A stretch of DNA of 64,000 bases from Hyphomicrobium sp. (GTDB taxonomy: Bacteria; Pseudomonadota; Alphaproteobacteria; Rhizobiales; Hyphomicrobiaceae): assembly GCA_003987725.1 (NCBI GenBank), contig RXJH01000004.1, positions 1 to 64,000 of the forward strand, read 5' to 3'. Within the stretch, counting starts at the first letter, position 1. Each line of letters begins with the position of its first letter. The notes beneath the pieces are model-generated. The model was not told the origin of the DNA. It did no database searches and worked only from the letters and a program-made list of their open reading frames with translations. Position numbers and translations under genes: made by a program. Of this stretch, positions 47,256 to 55,915 are shown in pieces.

Positions 47256-48221
47256 ATGATCGGCAGACTCGCGGGATATTTTGGGGCTTTTCTCGTGGTG
47301 GCGAAAATCTCCGCGGCGGCTGCAGCGGAGGAGCCAAAGGTCGTCGTCACGATCAAGCCCATTCATTCCCTCGTCAGCCGGATCATGGAGGGCGTCGGTG
47401 TGCCGCAGCTCGTGGTCGAGGGGTCGGCCTCACCGCATACGTTCACGCTGAAGCCTTCGACGGCGCGCGCCATCCACGATGCCGATGTTTTCGTTCGCGT
47501 GTCCGATCAGCTCGAGCCCTTCACTCGGAAAATCGTAGCGTCGCTGCCGTCGAACGTGACGGTGTTGACGCTCGCGGGTGCTGACGGCGTGAAGCTTCTC
47601 GATCAGCGTCAGGGAGGCACTTTCGAGAAGCATGAACACGGGCACGAGCATGAAGAAGCGAGTGGCGCAGCGGGTGATCACGACGATCACGATGAAGATG
47701 GCAAGGACGGGCACATCTGGCTCGATCCGCAGAATGCCAAGGCCATTGCCACCGACGCCGCGAAAACGCTCGAGGCTCGTTATCCCCAGTATGCCGACAA
47801 ATTCAAAGCCAACACAGCCGCACTTATCGCTGACCTCGACGCGCTCGATAGCCAGCTGACGGCAGAACTCAAGGACTCAAGGGGAAAGCCGTTCATCGTC
47901 TTCCACGACGCGACACAGTATTTCGAGGATCACTTCGGGCAGAAGGCTGCGGGTTCGATCACAGTCAGTCCTGACGTGCCGCCGAGCGGCAAGCGGCTGA
48001 CGGAGGTTCGTCAAAAGCTATCGTCGCTCGGGGCCATTTGTGTTTTCGTCGAGCCGAACTTTCAGCCGAAGCTCGTGGACGCCGTGACCGAAGGAACGAA
48101 GGCGCGATCGGGAACGATCGATGCCGAGGGGCAAACGCTTACCCCTGGGCCGGGCCTCTATTTCGATCTGATGCGCGGCGTCGCCCACAGTATTTCGGAC
48201 TGTCTAAACGGACAGGGCTAA
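47256..48221 (+). CDS. znuA: Zinc ABC transporter substrate-binding protein ZnuA
   Basis: Periplasmic zinc-binding protein, 321 residues from ATG 47256 (MIGRLAGYFGAF), preceded by GGGGGAA; upstream in-frame ATG 47217 lies within the promoter and is rejected. Signal peptide about 1-25. Zinc ligands: His in EGSASPHTFTLKPS, His in DGHIWLDPQNAKA, His in IVFHDATQYF. Between residues 124 and 157 is the family's His/Asp/Glu-rich loop (KHEHGHEHEE, then DHDDHDED). ZnuB and ZnuC are not adjacent, so the permease is encoded elsewhere or on another strand outside the window. Confidence 0.94.
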   Translation: MIGRLAGYFGAFLVVAKISAAAAAEEPKVVVTIKPIHSLVSRIMEGVGVPQLVVEGSASPHTFTLKPSTARAIHDADVFVRVSDQLEPFTRKIVASLPSNVTVLTLAGADGVKLLDQRQGGTFEKHEHGHEHEEASGAAGDHDDHDEDGKDGHIWLDPQNAKAIATDAAKTLEARYPQYADKFKANTAALIADLDALDSQLTAELKDSRGKPFIVFHDATQYFEDHFGQKAAGSITVSPDVPPSGKRLTEVRQKLSSLGAICVFVEPNFQPKLVDAVTEGTKARSGTIDAEGQTLTPGPGLYFDLMRGVAHSISDCLNGQG

Positions 48222-48246
48222 ACCGGGTCGATGCCGGTGCGGGCCA

Positions 48247-48954
48247 TTACTGGGCCGGCGCTTCGGCCTCGCGGCCGTCGAAGACGTATCCGGCGCCACG
48301 GACCGTGCGGATCGGATCGCTTTCGTTGCCGCGGATCAGCGATTTTCTGAGGCGGCCGATGTGAACGTCCACCGTCCGCTCGTCGACCTCGGAGGATTGA
48401 CCCCAGACGCGATCGAGCAGCTGGCTGCGCGACAGAACGCGGCGCGGGCTTTCCATGAAGACTTCCAACATCCGGTATTCGGTCGGGCCGAGACGCACCT
48501 CGCGTGGGCCGCGTGTCACCTTGTGGGCGCCGCGATCCATGGTGATCTCGCCAGAGACGAGGATATCGCTCATCCGCTCGGGCGCCGCGCGCCGAAGCAG
48601 CGCCTTGATCCTCGCCATCAACTCCTGAACCGAGAAGGGCTTCGTCACGTAATCGTCGGCGCCGGTCGTCAGCCCCCGCACGCGGTCTGTTTCTTCACCG
48701 CGGGCGGTCAACAGAATGATGGGAAGGCTTTGCGTCTCGGTGCGATTGCGAAGACGGCGGCACAACTCGATCCCGGAGATCTTTGGGATCATCCAGTCAA
48801 GAATCGCAAGATCGAAACTTTGCTCCGAAAGAAGAAGCTCCGCTTCCTCTCCATCCGCGGCTTGAACGACGTCATAGCCTTCGGACTGAAGATTGTACTT
48901 CAGAAGTTCTGCGAGTGGAGCTTCGTCTTCGACGACGATGATCTTGGCTGGCAT
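48247..48954 (-). CDS. phoB: Phosphate regulon response regulator
   Basis: OmpR-family regulator of 235 residues. Receiver with Glu9-Asp10 and phospho-acceptor Asp53 (LAILDWMIPKISG), Lys in VTKPFSVQEL; C-terminal winged helix with EVDERTVDVHIGRLRKSL and IRTVRGAGYVF. It is the last gene of the phoR-pst-phoU run on the minus strand, and its end faces the end of znuA, 25 bases away. The C-terminal six residues (EAEAPA) are variable. Confidence 0.96.
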   Translation of the reverse strand: MPAKIIVVEDEAPLAELLKYNLQSEGYDVVQAADGEEAELLLSEQSFDLAILDWMIPKISGIELCRRLRNRTETQSLPIILLTARGEETDRVRGLTTGADDYVTKPFSVQELMARIKALLRRAAPERMSDILVSGEITMDRGAHKVTRGPREVRLGPTEYRMLEVFMESPRRVLSRSQLLDRVWGQSSEVDERTVDVHIGRLRKSLIRGNESDPIRTVRGAGYVFDGREAEAPAQ

Positions 48955-48988
48955 GGCTTTTCGTCAGTGTTCCTTCACAAAGTCTTCG

Positions 48989-49702
48989 TCATTGACGCGG
49001 CGTGATGAGCGTCGAGGACGTCTTGTCGCCCTTCGGCCGATCGTCGGCGATGGGTACGCCGTGAACGAGGTAGTAGACGTTCTCGGCGATGTTGGTCGTG
49101 TGATCGCCGATGCGCTCGATGTTCTTGGCGCCGAAGAGGAAGTGCGTGCAGATACCGATGTTGCGCGGATCTTCCATCATGTAGGTCAGAAGCTCGCGGA
49201 ACAGGGAATTGTACATCGCGTCGACCTGCTGATCGTCGCGCCAGACCTGCATCGCCTTCTCGGCATCGAGCGCGGTCAGCGCATCGAGGACGTCGCGGAG
49301 CTGAGTCTGCACCATTTCCGTCATGTGGCGCATGCCGGTCATCAGCGGCTTCGGATAGGGTTCGTTGGCAATCGCGAGAGCGCGCTTGGCGATGTTCTTT
49401 GCCAGGTCGCCGATGCGTTCGAGATCGGCCGCGATCTTGATGACGGTCATGATGTGACGGAGATCGTTCGCCAGCGGCTGGCGGCGCGCGATCATCACGA
49501 TGACCTGCTCCTGCAGCTCACGCTCGAGCTGATCGACCATCACGTCGTCCGAAACGGCCTTTTCGGCAAGTTTCGGATCGCGGCGCTCGAGCGCATCCAT
49601 GGCCTGCACGAGAAGCTTTTCGGCGTAGCCGCCCATCTGCGCGATGCGGCGATCGAGAAGTCTCAACTCGTCTTCATACGATTTCACGGTATGTTCGTTC
49701 AT
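48989..49702 (-). CDS. phoU: Phosphate signalling regulator PhoU
   Basis: 237 residues from ATG 49702 (MNEHTVKSYEDELRLLD), AGGA nine bases upstream. Two three-helix bundles with the repeated metal-cluster motif near ADLERIGDLAKNIAKRA and KNIERIGDHTTNIAENV. It links Pst transport to PhoR activity. It lies 42 bases after pstB and 34 bases before phoB. Confidence 0.96.
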   Translation of the reverse strand: MNEHTVKSYEDELRLLDRRIAQMGGYAEKLLVQAMDALERRDPKLAEKAVSDDVMVDQLERELQEQVIVMIARRQPLANDLRHIMTVIKIAADLERIGDLAKNIAKRALAIANEPYPKPLMTGMRHMTEMVQTQLRDVLDALTALDAEKAMQVWRDDQQVDAMYNSLFRELLTYMMEDPRNIGICTHFLFGAKNIERIGDHTTNIAENVYYLVHGVPIADDRPKGDKTSSTLITPRQ

Positions 49703-49744
49703 GGTCTCAATTCCTGAAATCTGATTTGGGCTCAACGCCACGCA

Positions 49745-50530
49745 TTAACCGAAGCGGCCGGTGATGTAGTCCTGGGTCCGCTTGTCCGATGGGTTGGTGA
49801 AAAGCTTCTGGGTGACCCCGAATTCAACAAGCTCGCCGAGGTACATAAACGCCGTACGCTGAGAAACGCGGGCGGCCTGCTGCATGTTGTGAGTGACGAT
49901 CGCGATCGTGAACTCGTTCTTCAGTTCGTCGATCAACTCTTCGACCTTCGCGGTCGAGATCGGGTCGAGAGCCGAGCAGGGTTCGTCGAAGAGGATGACC
50001 TCAGGACGGATGGCGACGGTGCGTGCGATGCACAGGCGCTGCTGCTGTCCGCCGGAAAGGCTCAGGCCGCTGCTGTGAAGCTTGTCCTTAACTTCCTTCC
50101 AGAGGGCTGCCTTCTCGAGTGCGGATTCGACGCGGCCGTCGACTTCCGATTTCGGGAGGCGCTCGTAAAGGCGGATGCCGAACGCGATGTTTTCGTAAAT
50201 CGTCATCGGGAACGGCGTCGGCTTCTGGAACACCATGCCGATGCGCGAGCGAAGGAGGTTCAGATCCTTCATGTCGAGAACGTTCTCGCCATCGAACATC
50301 ACTTGGCCTTCGGCCCGCTGGTTCGGGTAGAGGTCGTACATGCGGTTCAGGACGCGAAGCAGCGTGGACTTGCCGCAACCGGACGGTCCGATGAATGCCG
50401 TGACCTGCCGCTCATAGAGCGGCAACGAGATGTTCTTCAGGGCCAGGGTCGAGCCGTAGAAGAATTTCAGGTTGCTGACCGTGATCTTTTCGGTAAGCCC
50501 CGTATCAACATCTTTTGACATCAAGTTCAT
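49745..50530 (-). CDS. pstB: Phosphate ABC transporter ATPase PstB
   Basis: 261 residues from ATG 50530, whose GAGGA is seven bases upstream; the ATG overlaps the pstA stop by 4 bases. Walker [19 protein letters not shown], signature [17 protein letters not shown], Walker [18 protein letters not shown]-loop IVTHNMQQA. All as in PstB. Confidence 0.97.
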   Translation of the reverse strand: MNLMSKDVDTGLTEKITVSNLKFFYGSTLALKNISLPLYERQVTAFIGPSGCGKSTLLRVLNRMYDLYPNQRAEGQVMFDGENVLDMKDLNLLRSRIGMVFQKPTPFPMTIYENIAFGIRLYERLPKSEVDGRVESALEKAALWKEVKDKLHSSGLSLSGGQQQRLCIARTVAIRPEVILFDEPCSALDPISTAKVEELIDELKNEFTIAIVTHNMQQAARVSQRTAFMYLGELVEFGVTQKLFTNPSDKRTQDYITGRFG

Positions 50531-51378
50531 TGCTGCGTCCTCGAAGAGCTTAACCAACGTGCAGCGATGCTAAGTGTCAGCACGGCTGCGGTGATGAGTA
50601 ATGCGCCTGTCCAAGCGAGACGCTGCCAGTCCTCGTAGGGGCTGAGAGCGTACTGGAAGATTACCACCGGCAAACTTGCCATCGGAGCGTTGAGATTGGT
50701 GCTCCAGAACTGGTTGTTCAACGCGGTGAAGAGCAGTGGCGCCGTTTCTCCGCTGACGCGGGCGACGGCCAGCAGCACGCCCGTGATCATACCGGCGCGG
50801 GCCGCCTTGTAGGCAACCTTGCGGATGACGAGCGACTGCGGAAGGCCCAACGCCGACGATGCTTCACGAAGCTGGTTCGGCACCAGCAGCAGCATGTTTT
50901 CGGTGGTGCGGACGACCGTCGGGATGACGAGAACGGCGAGGGCCGCGGCGCCGGCGAAGGCCGAGAAGTGGCCCATCGGACGGACGAGCAGCTCGTAGAC
51001 GAAGAGGCCGGTGACGATCGACGGCGCACTCAAGAGAATGTCGTTGATGAAGCGGATCACCGACGAGACTTTGCTGTAGCGGCCGTATTCCGCGAGGTAC
51101 GTGCCAGCAAGAATGCCGATGGGCGTGCCGACGAAAACGCCAGCGATCGTCATCACGAGACTGCCGGCGATAGCGTTGAGCAGGCCGCCGTCGCTGCCGG
51201 GCGGCGGGGTCATTTCGGTGAAGACTTTCGGTCCGAGGCCGGCAATGCCCTTGTAGACCAGTGTCGCCAGAATGACGGCGAGAATGGTCAAGCCGAGGGC
51301 CGAGGCCGCCCAGCACAGTCCAACCGTGATGGTGCTTCTGAGACGGCGCCGGCGGTATTTCGCGATGTCCAAGGCCAT
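50527..51378 (-). CDS. pstA: Phosphate ABC transporter permease PstA
   Basis: 283 residues, six membrane segments, permease EAA-like loop [25 protein letters not shown] that docks to PstB. The stop overlaps pstB by 4 bases and it follows pstC by two bases, so pstC-pstA-pstB are tightly coupled. Confidence 0.97.
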   Translation of the reverse strand: MALDIAKYRRRRLRSTITVGLCWAASALGLTILAVILATLVYKGIAGLGPKVFTEMTPPPGSDGGLLNAIAGSLVMTIAGVFVGTPIGILAGTYLAEYGRYSKVSSVIRFINDILLSAPSIVTGLFVYELLVRPMGHFSAFAGAAALAVLVIPTVVRTTENMLLLVPNQLREASSALGLPQSLVIRKVAYKAARAGMITGVLLAVARVSGETAPLLFTALNNQFWSTNLNAPMASLPVVIFQYALSPYEDWQRLAWTGALLITAAVLTLSIAARWLSSSRTQQ

Positions 51379-51380
51379 GA

Positions 51381-52373
51381 TTATGCTCCCGCCTTTTTCT
51401 CGATGCGCATCAACATGAGGCGGGCGAGTGCCAAGACGATAAACGTGATGAAGAAGAGGATGAGGCCGAGTGCGATTAACGACGATGTGTAGACGTCGCC
51501 AACAGCTTCGGTGAATTCATTGGCGATGGTCGCCGAGATGGTCGTTCCGGGCGCCAGGATGGACCCGGAAATTCGATGGGCGTTACCGATGACGAAGGTG
51601 ACCGCCATCGTCTCGCCGAGCGCGCGGCCGAGGCCGAGCATGACGCCGCCGATGATGCCGACGCGGGTGTAAGGGATGACGACGTTGCGCACGACTTCGC
51701 GAGTCGTCCAACCCATGCCGTAGGCGGCTTCTTTCAAGACCGGTGGAACCGTTTCAAAGACGTCGCGGCAGACGGCGGTGATGAACGGGAGCACCATCAT
51801 CGCCAGGATCAGGGCCGACGTCAGAATGCCGATGCCGTAGGGCGGGCCTGCGAACAGCTGATTGAGGACGGGCACATTCTTGAACGCCTCGATCAGCTCA
51901 GGCTGGACGTAGCGCTGGATGACGGGTGCAAAGAAGAACAAGCCCCAGATGCCGTAGATGATGCTCGGCACGCCGGCCAGGAGCTCGATCGCGATGCCGA
52001 TCGGGCGACGAAGCGCCATCGGGCAGAGTTCGGTTAGGAACACGGCGATGCCGATGCTGATGGGCACGGCGACGAGCATTGCGATGAAAGAGGTGACGAT
52101 CGTTCCGTAGATCGGTGCAAGCGCGCCAAACTGCTCGGTGACGGGGTTCCAGACCTCGGTCGTGAGGAAGCTGAAGCCAAACGTCGCGAAGGCGAGGTAT
52201 CCGCCGATAACGAGAGAGGCGAAGATCGCTCCGAGAAGAATGAGGACGAAATACGCGGACGACATTGTCAGTCCGCGGAATAATTGGTCTGTGATGCGAA
52301 GACCTTCGAGAACTTTGCGCCGGGCTGCCGCCGCAGCCGTCGCCTGAGAGTTAGCGTCTGCAAGGAAGGCCAA
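51381..52373 (-). CDS. pstC: Phosphate ABC transporter permease PstC
   Basis: 330 residues with a cytoplasmic N-terminal stretch (Ala/Gln-rich) and six membrane segments; EAA-like loop [24 protein letters not shown]. It is separated from pstS by 85 bases that hold a strong hairpin. Forms the channel with PstA. Confidence 0.97.
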   Translation of the reverse strand: MAFLADANSQATAAAAARRKVLEGLRITDQLFRGLTMSSAYFVLILLGAIFASLVIGGYLAFATFGFSFLTTEVWNPVTEQFGALAPIYGTIVTSFIAMLVAVPISIGIAVFLTELCPMALRRPIGIAIELLAGVPSIIYGIWGLFFFAPVIQRYVQPELIEAFKNVPVLNQLFAGPPYGIGILTSALILAMMVLPFITAVCRDVFETVPPVLKEAAYGMGWTTREVVRNVVIPYTRVGIIGGVMLGLGRALGETMAVTFVIGNAHRISGSILAPGTTISATIANEFTEAVGDVYTSSLIALGLILFFITFIVLALARLMLMRIEKKAGA

Positions 52374-52419
52374 GATATCGCTCCAGACTAAAAAAATGCT
52401 GCCGCTTTATAAGCAAATC

Positions 52420-52446
52420 GGGAAGCGCCCGCCTGGGGCGCTTCCC
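52420..52446 (-). promoter_or_regulatory. Strong hairpin between pstS and pstC
   Basis: GGGAAGCGCCC (52420-52430) and GGGCGCTTCCC (52436-52446) form an 11-bp perfect stem with a 5-nt loop. On the minus strand it follows pstS by 12 bases and precedes pstC. The following sequence (GATTTGC) is only weakly U-rich, so it is more likely a partial terminator or mRNA 3'-end stabiliser. Such an element would let the abundant binding protein exceed the permease genes. Confidence 0.75.
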
Positions 52447-52458
52447 GTAATCCAGTGA

Positions 52459-53502
52459 TTAGTTCGAGAAGACCGGCTTGTTGTCTTCGCCGACAACGTC
52501 AGCCCAGCTCTTCTTGACCTGAGCGACGACGCTTTCCGGCAGCGGCACGTAATCAAGCGCTTCGGCTTCCTTGCCGCCGTTTGCATAGGCCCAGTTGAAG
52601 AACTTCAGGGCTTCTTTAACGGCTGCGATGTCCGTCGGCTTCTTGTGGATCAGGATGAAGGTCGGGTTGGTGATCGGCCAAGATTCGGCACCGGCCTGGT
52701 CCGTGAGGATCACGCCCATTCCAGGAGCTGACGCCCAGTCTGCACCGGCAGCAGCGGCCTGGAAGGAATGGATGACGGGAGAAACCGTCTTGCCGTCCTT
52801 GTTGATCAGCTTGGTGTAGGAAAGCTTGTTCTGCTTGGCGTAGGCGTATTCGACGTAGCCGATTGCGCCCTTCGTCTGCATCACGTTGTTGGCGACGCCT
52901 TCGTTACCCTTGGCGCCGAGGCCGACGGGGAACTGGACCGACGTGTTCGAGCCGATCTTCGTTTTGAAGTCAGCGCTGACCTTCGAGAGATAGTTCGTCC
53001 AGACGAACGTCGTGCCCGAACCGTCCGAACGGAAAACGGCTGCGATCGCGTCGGAAGGAAGCTTCACATCGGGGTTCAGCTTCTGGATTGCCGCGTCGTT
53101 CCAGTGGGTGATTTCGCCGAGGTAGATCTTTGCGAGCGTCGGGCCGTCGAATACGAGTTCGCCCGGCTTGATGCCGTCGAGGTTAACGACCGGGACGATG
53201 CCGCCCATGACGGTCGGGAACTGTACGAGGCCGTTCTTCTCGAGTTCTTCGCCGCCGAGCGGCTTGTCGGTCGCGCCGAAGGTCACGGTGTTGGCTTCGA
53301 TCTGCTTGATGCCGCCACCCGAACCGATCGACTGATAGTTGAGACCGACGTTGGTCTCTTTCTTGTAGGTGTCAGCCCACTTTGCGTAGATCGGATAGGG
53401 GAACGTAGCGCCCGCGCCGGAAATATCCGCCGCCTTGACGGGAGCGGACACGGCGGCAGTCGCCGCAAGTGCCGCAAACAACGCCATAATAGACTGTTTC
53501 AC
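52459..53502 (-). CDS. pstS: Phosphate-binding protein PstS
   Basis: Periplasmic phosphate receptor, 347 residues, signal peptide about 1-24 ([21 protein letters not shown]). Phosphate contacts: [25 protein letters not shown] and [17 protein letters not shown] are all seen. It heads the pst operon and is preceded by a Pho-box-like array about 77 bases upstream of the start. Confidence 0.96.
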   Translation of the reverse strand: MKQSIMALFAALAATAAVSAPVKAADISGAGATFPYPIYAKWADTYKKETNVGLNYQSIGSGGGIKQIEANTVTFGATDKPLGGEELEKNGLVQFPTVMGGIVPVVNLDGIKPGELVFDGPTLAKIYLGEITHWNDAAIQKLNPDVKLPSDAIAAVFRSDGSGTTFVWTNYLSKVSADFKTKIGSNTSVQFPVGLGAKGNEGVANNVMQTKGAIGYVEYAYAKQNKLSYTKLINKDGKTVSPVIHSFQAAAAGADWASAPGMGVILTDQAGAESWPITNPTFILIHKKPTDIAAVKEALKFFNWAYANGGKEAEALDYVPLPESVVAQVKKSWADVVGEDNKPVFSN

Positions 53503-53578
53503 TGTGGTCTCCTTGTTGAACGGGGGGCTTGAGGCCTCGCCACTCCATGCCGGCCATTGGCACCGGTCCGCACTCTCT

Positions 53579-53607
53579 AGTTCAGTTAAGTCACGGCCAT
53601 GTGAAAC
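53579..53607 (-). promoter_or_regulatory. Degenerate Pho box upstream of pstS
   Basis: On the minus strand three heptamers repeat every 11 bases: GTTTCAC (53607-53601), CCGTGAC (53596-53590) and CTGAACT (53585-53579), each matching 4-5 of 7 positions of the CTGTCAT/C PhoB half-site. Period, location about 77 bases before pstS, and the neighbouring genes all fit. The matches are weak. The rest of the 53503-53893 gap contains no certain gene. Confidence 0.45.
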
Positions 53608-53893
53608 GTTAACGCTTTGTTATCGAAGACTTTTTGTCTCGGCACTCACGCTTCTCGCAACGGCAGTGTCGGGTTTCGTCAAACAATTCCGGCAATGATG
53701 CTCGTCATGATCATTAGCGCCGGAGCGTTCGCGGCCTTCCCCAAGGCGCGCGGCGCGACGAACTCGGACATTCTGAAAGTGAAAGCCGCGTTAGCGGCGT
53801 GCCTTCAAAAAACTGTCGTTCAATCGCGAGCCCACTTCTAGCGATGTGACACAATAGATTTGTGACAGTGCAACAGTTTGTTTTGTAATAATT

Positions 53894-55159
53894 TTACTTA
53901 TATGCCGGTAAAGCGACATCGAAAGTCGTTCCCTTGCCAACCACGGACTGTACCGAAAGTTCGCCCTCGTGGCGGTTGAGGACGTGCTTGACGATCGCGA
54001 GGCCAAGGCCGGTGCCGCCAACGCGGCGGGAATGTTCGGTGCTGACACGGTAAAAGCGCTCGGTAAGGCGCGGCAAATGCTCAGGCGCGATACCGGGTCC
54101 GTCGTCGGAAATCGCTATGAAGGCGCGGGCGCCGACGGTTTCTGCTCGAACGCTAGATTTCTTTTTCAACGAGATTTTCACCGTACCGCCGTCCCGGCCG
54201 TATTTGACGGCGTTTTCGACGAGGTTGTGGAAGACCTGAAACAGTTCATCGCGATCGCCCATCGCCACGAGTTCGCCGCTCGCGGATTCGACATCGATCG
54301 TAATTCTCCGCTCCTCGGCGAACGGCGTCAGAGACCGGATTACATCCTCGATCAAATCGTTCAGATCGACGCGGCCTGTCGGTTTGAGGTTGGCCTTTTC
54401 TTCGACGCGGCTGAGCAAAAGCAGATCGTCGATCAACCGCGTCATGCGTTCAGCTTGATCGGCCATGATCGCGAGAAATCGTTCGCGCGCGGCTTCGTCA
54501 TTTCGCGCCGGGCCCTGCAGCGTTTCGATAAAGCCTCGCACGGACGCAAGCGGCGTGCGCAGTTCGTGGCTGGCGTTGGCGATGAAATCCGCGCGCATCT
54601 CGAGCAGGCGATGCTGTTCAGATTCATCGTGGATCGTGATCAATGCGGCCAAGGGTTGATGTTGCTTGTCGCCGCCGAGCGGCGTGACCGTCGCGATGAG
54701 ACGTTGGCCCATGCCGCCGCGCGGGACGAGGCGTGCGGTTTGCTTCGCGCCCTTTTCGAAGGCCGATGAAACGGCCGCGATGAGTTCGGGGTCGCGATTG
54801 ACGTGCTCGAGCGGCGCACCTTGCCGCAAGCGATCGAAGAGGCTCAACGCGGCTTCGTTGTAATTCAGAATGACGGATGCCGGATCGAGGATAATGGCGG
54901 GATTGGGCATCGCCGCGGCAAGATCCATCCACGTGAGCATCTTGTCGGAATTGGAGATCAAACCAGCCATTTCATTCGCTTTTTGATCGAGTGCGGGGTG
55001 CCGCCACGCCAACAGGGCGGACACTCCTGATACCAAACCACAGACAACGAAAAGTATGCTGCGCAGCGGATCGCCAACCCATATCCATGTAGGAATGAGT
55101 GCAAGAAGCCCACATGCGGCTAGCGCCGCGAAACGCAAACGGAAATTCTCACGGGTCAT
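53894..55159 (-). CDS. phoR: Phosphate regulon sensor histidine kinase
   Basis: 421 residues from ATG 55159 (MTRENFRLRFAAL). Two adjacent N-terminal membrane segments (about 10-26, 33-50) without a periplasmic domain, a PAS domain (around PNPAIILDPASVILNYNEAALSLF), H-box FIANASHELRTPLASVRGF, N-box NLVENAVKYGRDGG, and G-boxes SDDGPGIAPEHL and GTGLGLAIVKHVL. The lack of a sensing domain fits PhoR, which reads PstSCAB-PhoU state. An additional in-frame start 45 bases upstream is unlikely. It precedes pstS, as in many alphaproteobacteria. Confidence 0.93.
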   Translation of the reverse strand: MTRENFRLRFAALAACGLLALIPTWIWVGDPLRSILFVVCGLVSGVSALLAWRHPALDQKANEMAGLISNSDKMLTWMDLAAAMPNPAIILDPASVILNYNEAALSLFDRLRQGAPLEHVNRDPELIAAVSSAFEKGAKQTARLVPRGGMGQRLIATVTPLGGDKQHQPLAALITIHDESEQHRLLEMRADFIANASHELRTPLASVRGFIETLQGPARNDEAARERFLAIMADQAERMTRLIDDLLLLSRVEEKANLKPTGRVDLNDLIEDVIRSLTPFAEERRITIDVESASGELVAMGDRDELFQVFHNLVENAVKYGRDGGTVKISLKKKSSVRAETVGARAFIAISDDGPGIAPEHLPRLTERFYRVSTEHSRRVGGTGLGLAIVKHVLNRHEGELSVQSVVGKGTTFDVALPAYK

Positions 55160-55207
55160 ATCCCGTTGAACTATCTGCGAAGAGTGGGATAAGCCAGCCA
55201 GCAAGGG

Positions 55208-55702
55208 TCAACTTCGCCGCGAACTACGTGCCGCCGGCTTTTTGCGCCGGACTTTGCTGTTGTGATTGTCTTCGCGGGGCTCTTCGGTCTCGCTCAGGCC
55301 TATCGGCGAGCGCACCGCGAGTTCGGCAAGCGTATGCTGATCGAGCACAGTGATGAATGCCGCCAGGGCGTCGTCGAACATGGCGTTGATATTGCCGGGG
55401 TCCGCATCGTTCGAAGTCGGAGCGGTTCCGCCCTCGACTTGTACTCGCGTCACTTCTATCGCGCGAACGACATCACCGATCTTGATGGAGGTCGCAGGGG
55501 CAGCCAGGCGCACGCCGCCGTTCGGTCCCCTTACCGCCGAGAGGAAGCCTGCATGCGAGAGGATGTGCACAATTTTAAATACGTTCTGCTTGGTCACGCC
55601 TAGCCGGTCGGAGATGTCGGCAACCTTTACGAGTTGATCTCCGGCGAGCGCGCAATCGATCAGAATGCGGATGGCGTGGCCCGTCTGCTTCGTCAAGCGC
55701 AT
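55208..55702 (-). CDS. Rrf2-family transcriptional regulator lacking iron-sulfur cysteines
   Basis: 164 residues. An N-terminal winged helix of the Rrf2 type (MRLTKQTGHAIRILIDCALA, then LGVTKQNVFKIVHILSHAG and RGPNGGVRLA). Members such as RirA, IscR and NsrR bind a cluster through three Cys in the region around residues 90-105; here only Cys17 exists and none is in that region (VEGGTAPTSNDADPGNINAM instead). The C-terminus is basic (KVRRKKPAARSSRRS). It is divergent from the exported iron-type module and upstream of phoR by 48 bases. It may respond to a signal other than a cluster, or use another protein's ligand. Confidence 0.87.
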   Translation of the reverse strand: MRLTKQTGHAIRILIDCALAGDQLVKVADISDRLGVTKQNVFKIVHILSHAGFLSAVRGPNGGVRLAAPATSIKIGDVVRAIEVTRVQVEGGTAPTSNDADPGNINAMFDDALAAFITVLDQHTLAELAVRSPIGLSETEEPREDNHNSKVRRKKPAARSSRRS

Positions 55703-55805
55703 CTGTATTTACCCGGTGCCGCGCGGCCGCGGCTCAAAAATCCTGAGACTTGCTTGTTTCACAGATCTTATCGGCGTGGCAAGGGGCGGACGGCTAGGAG
55801 TTCAC

Positions 55806-55836
55806 TTGACAGACGGCCAGCCCCGCATTCTATACC
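55806..55836 (+). promoter_or_regulatory. Candidate promoter of the imelysin-MCO module
   Basis: TTGACA at 55806-55811 is a perfect -35, with TATACC at 55831-55836 as -10; the 19-base gap is slightly long. Just downstream is GGTAAATAA, which is an inverted copy of TATTTACC at 55706-55713 on the other side of the gap, so the two may frame a regulator site. GGAGA stands upstream of the first gene's ATG. Confidence 0.45.
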
Positions 55837-55915
55837 ATCGCGGTAAATAATTGGATCCGGCGATCCCCTGCACGCATTTCGTGCCGCCTGAACATAGCTC
55901 GTTACGGAGACTAGG

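Noticed and set aside
53695-53841. 48-residue plus-strand frame with a signal-like start (MMLVMIISAGAFAAF)
   Set aside because: No convincing ribosome site, and it lies inside the pst promoter region on the other strand; kept only as a weak possibility.
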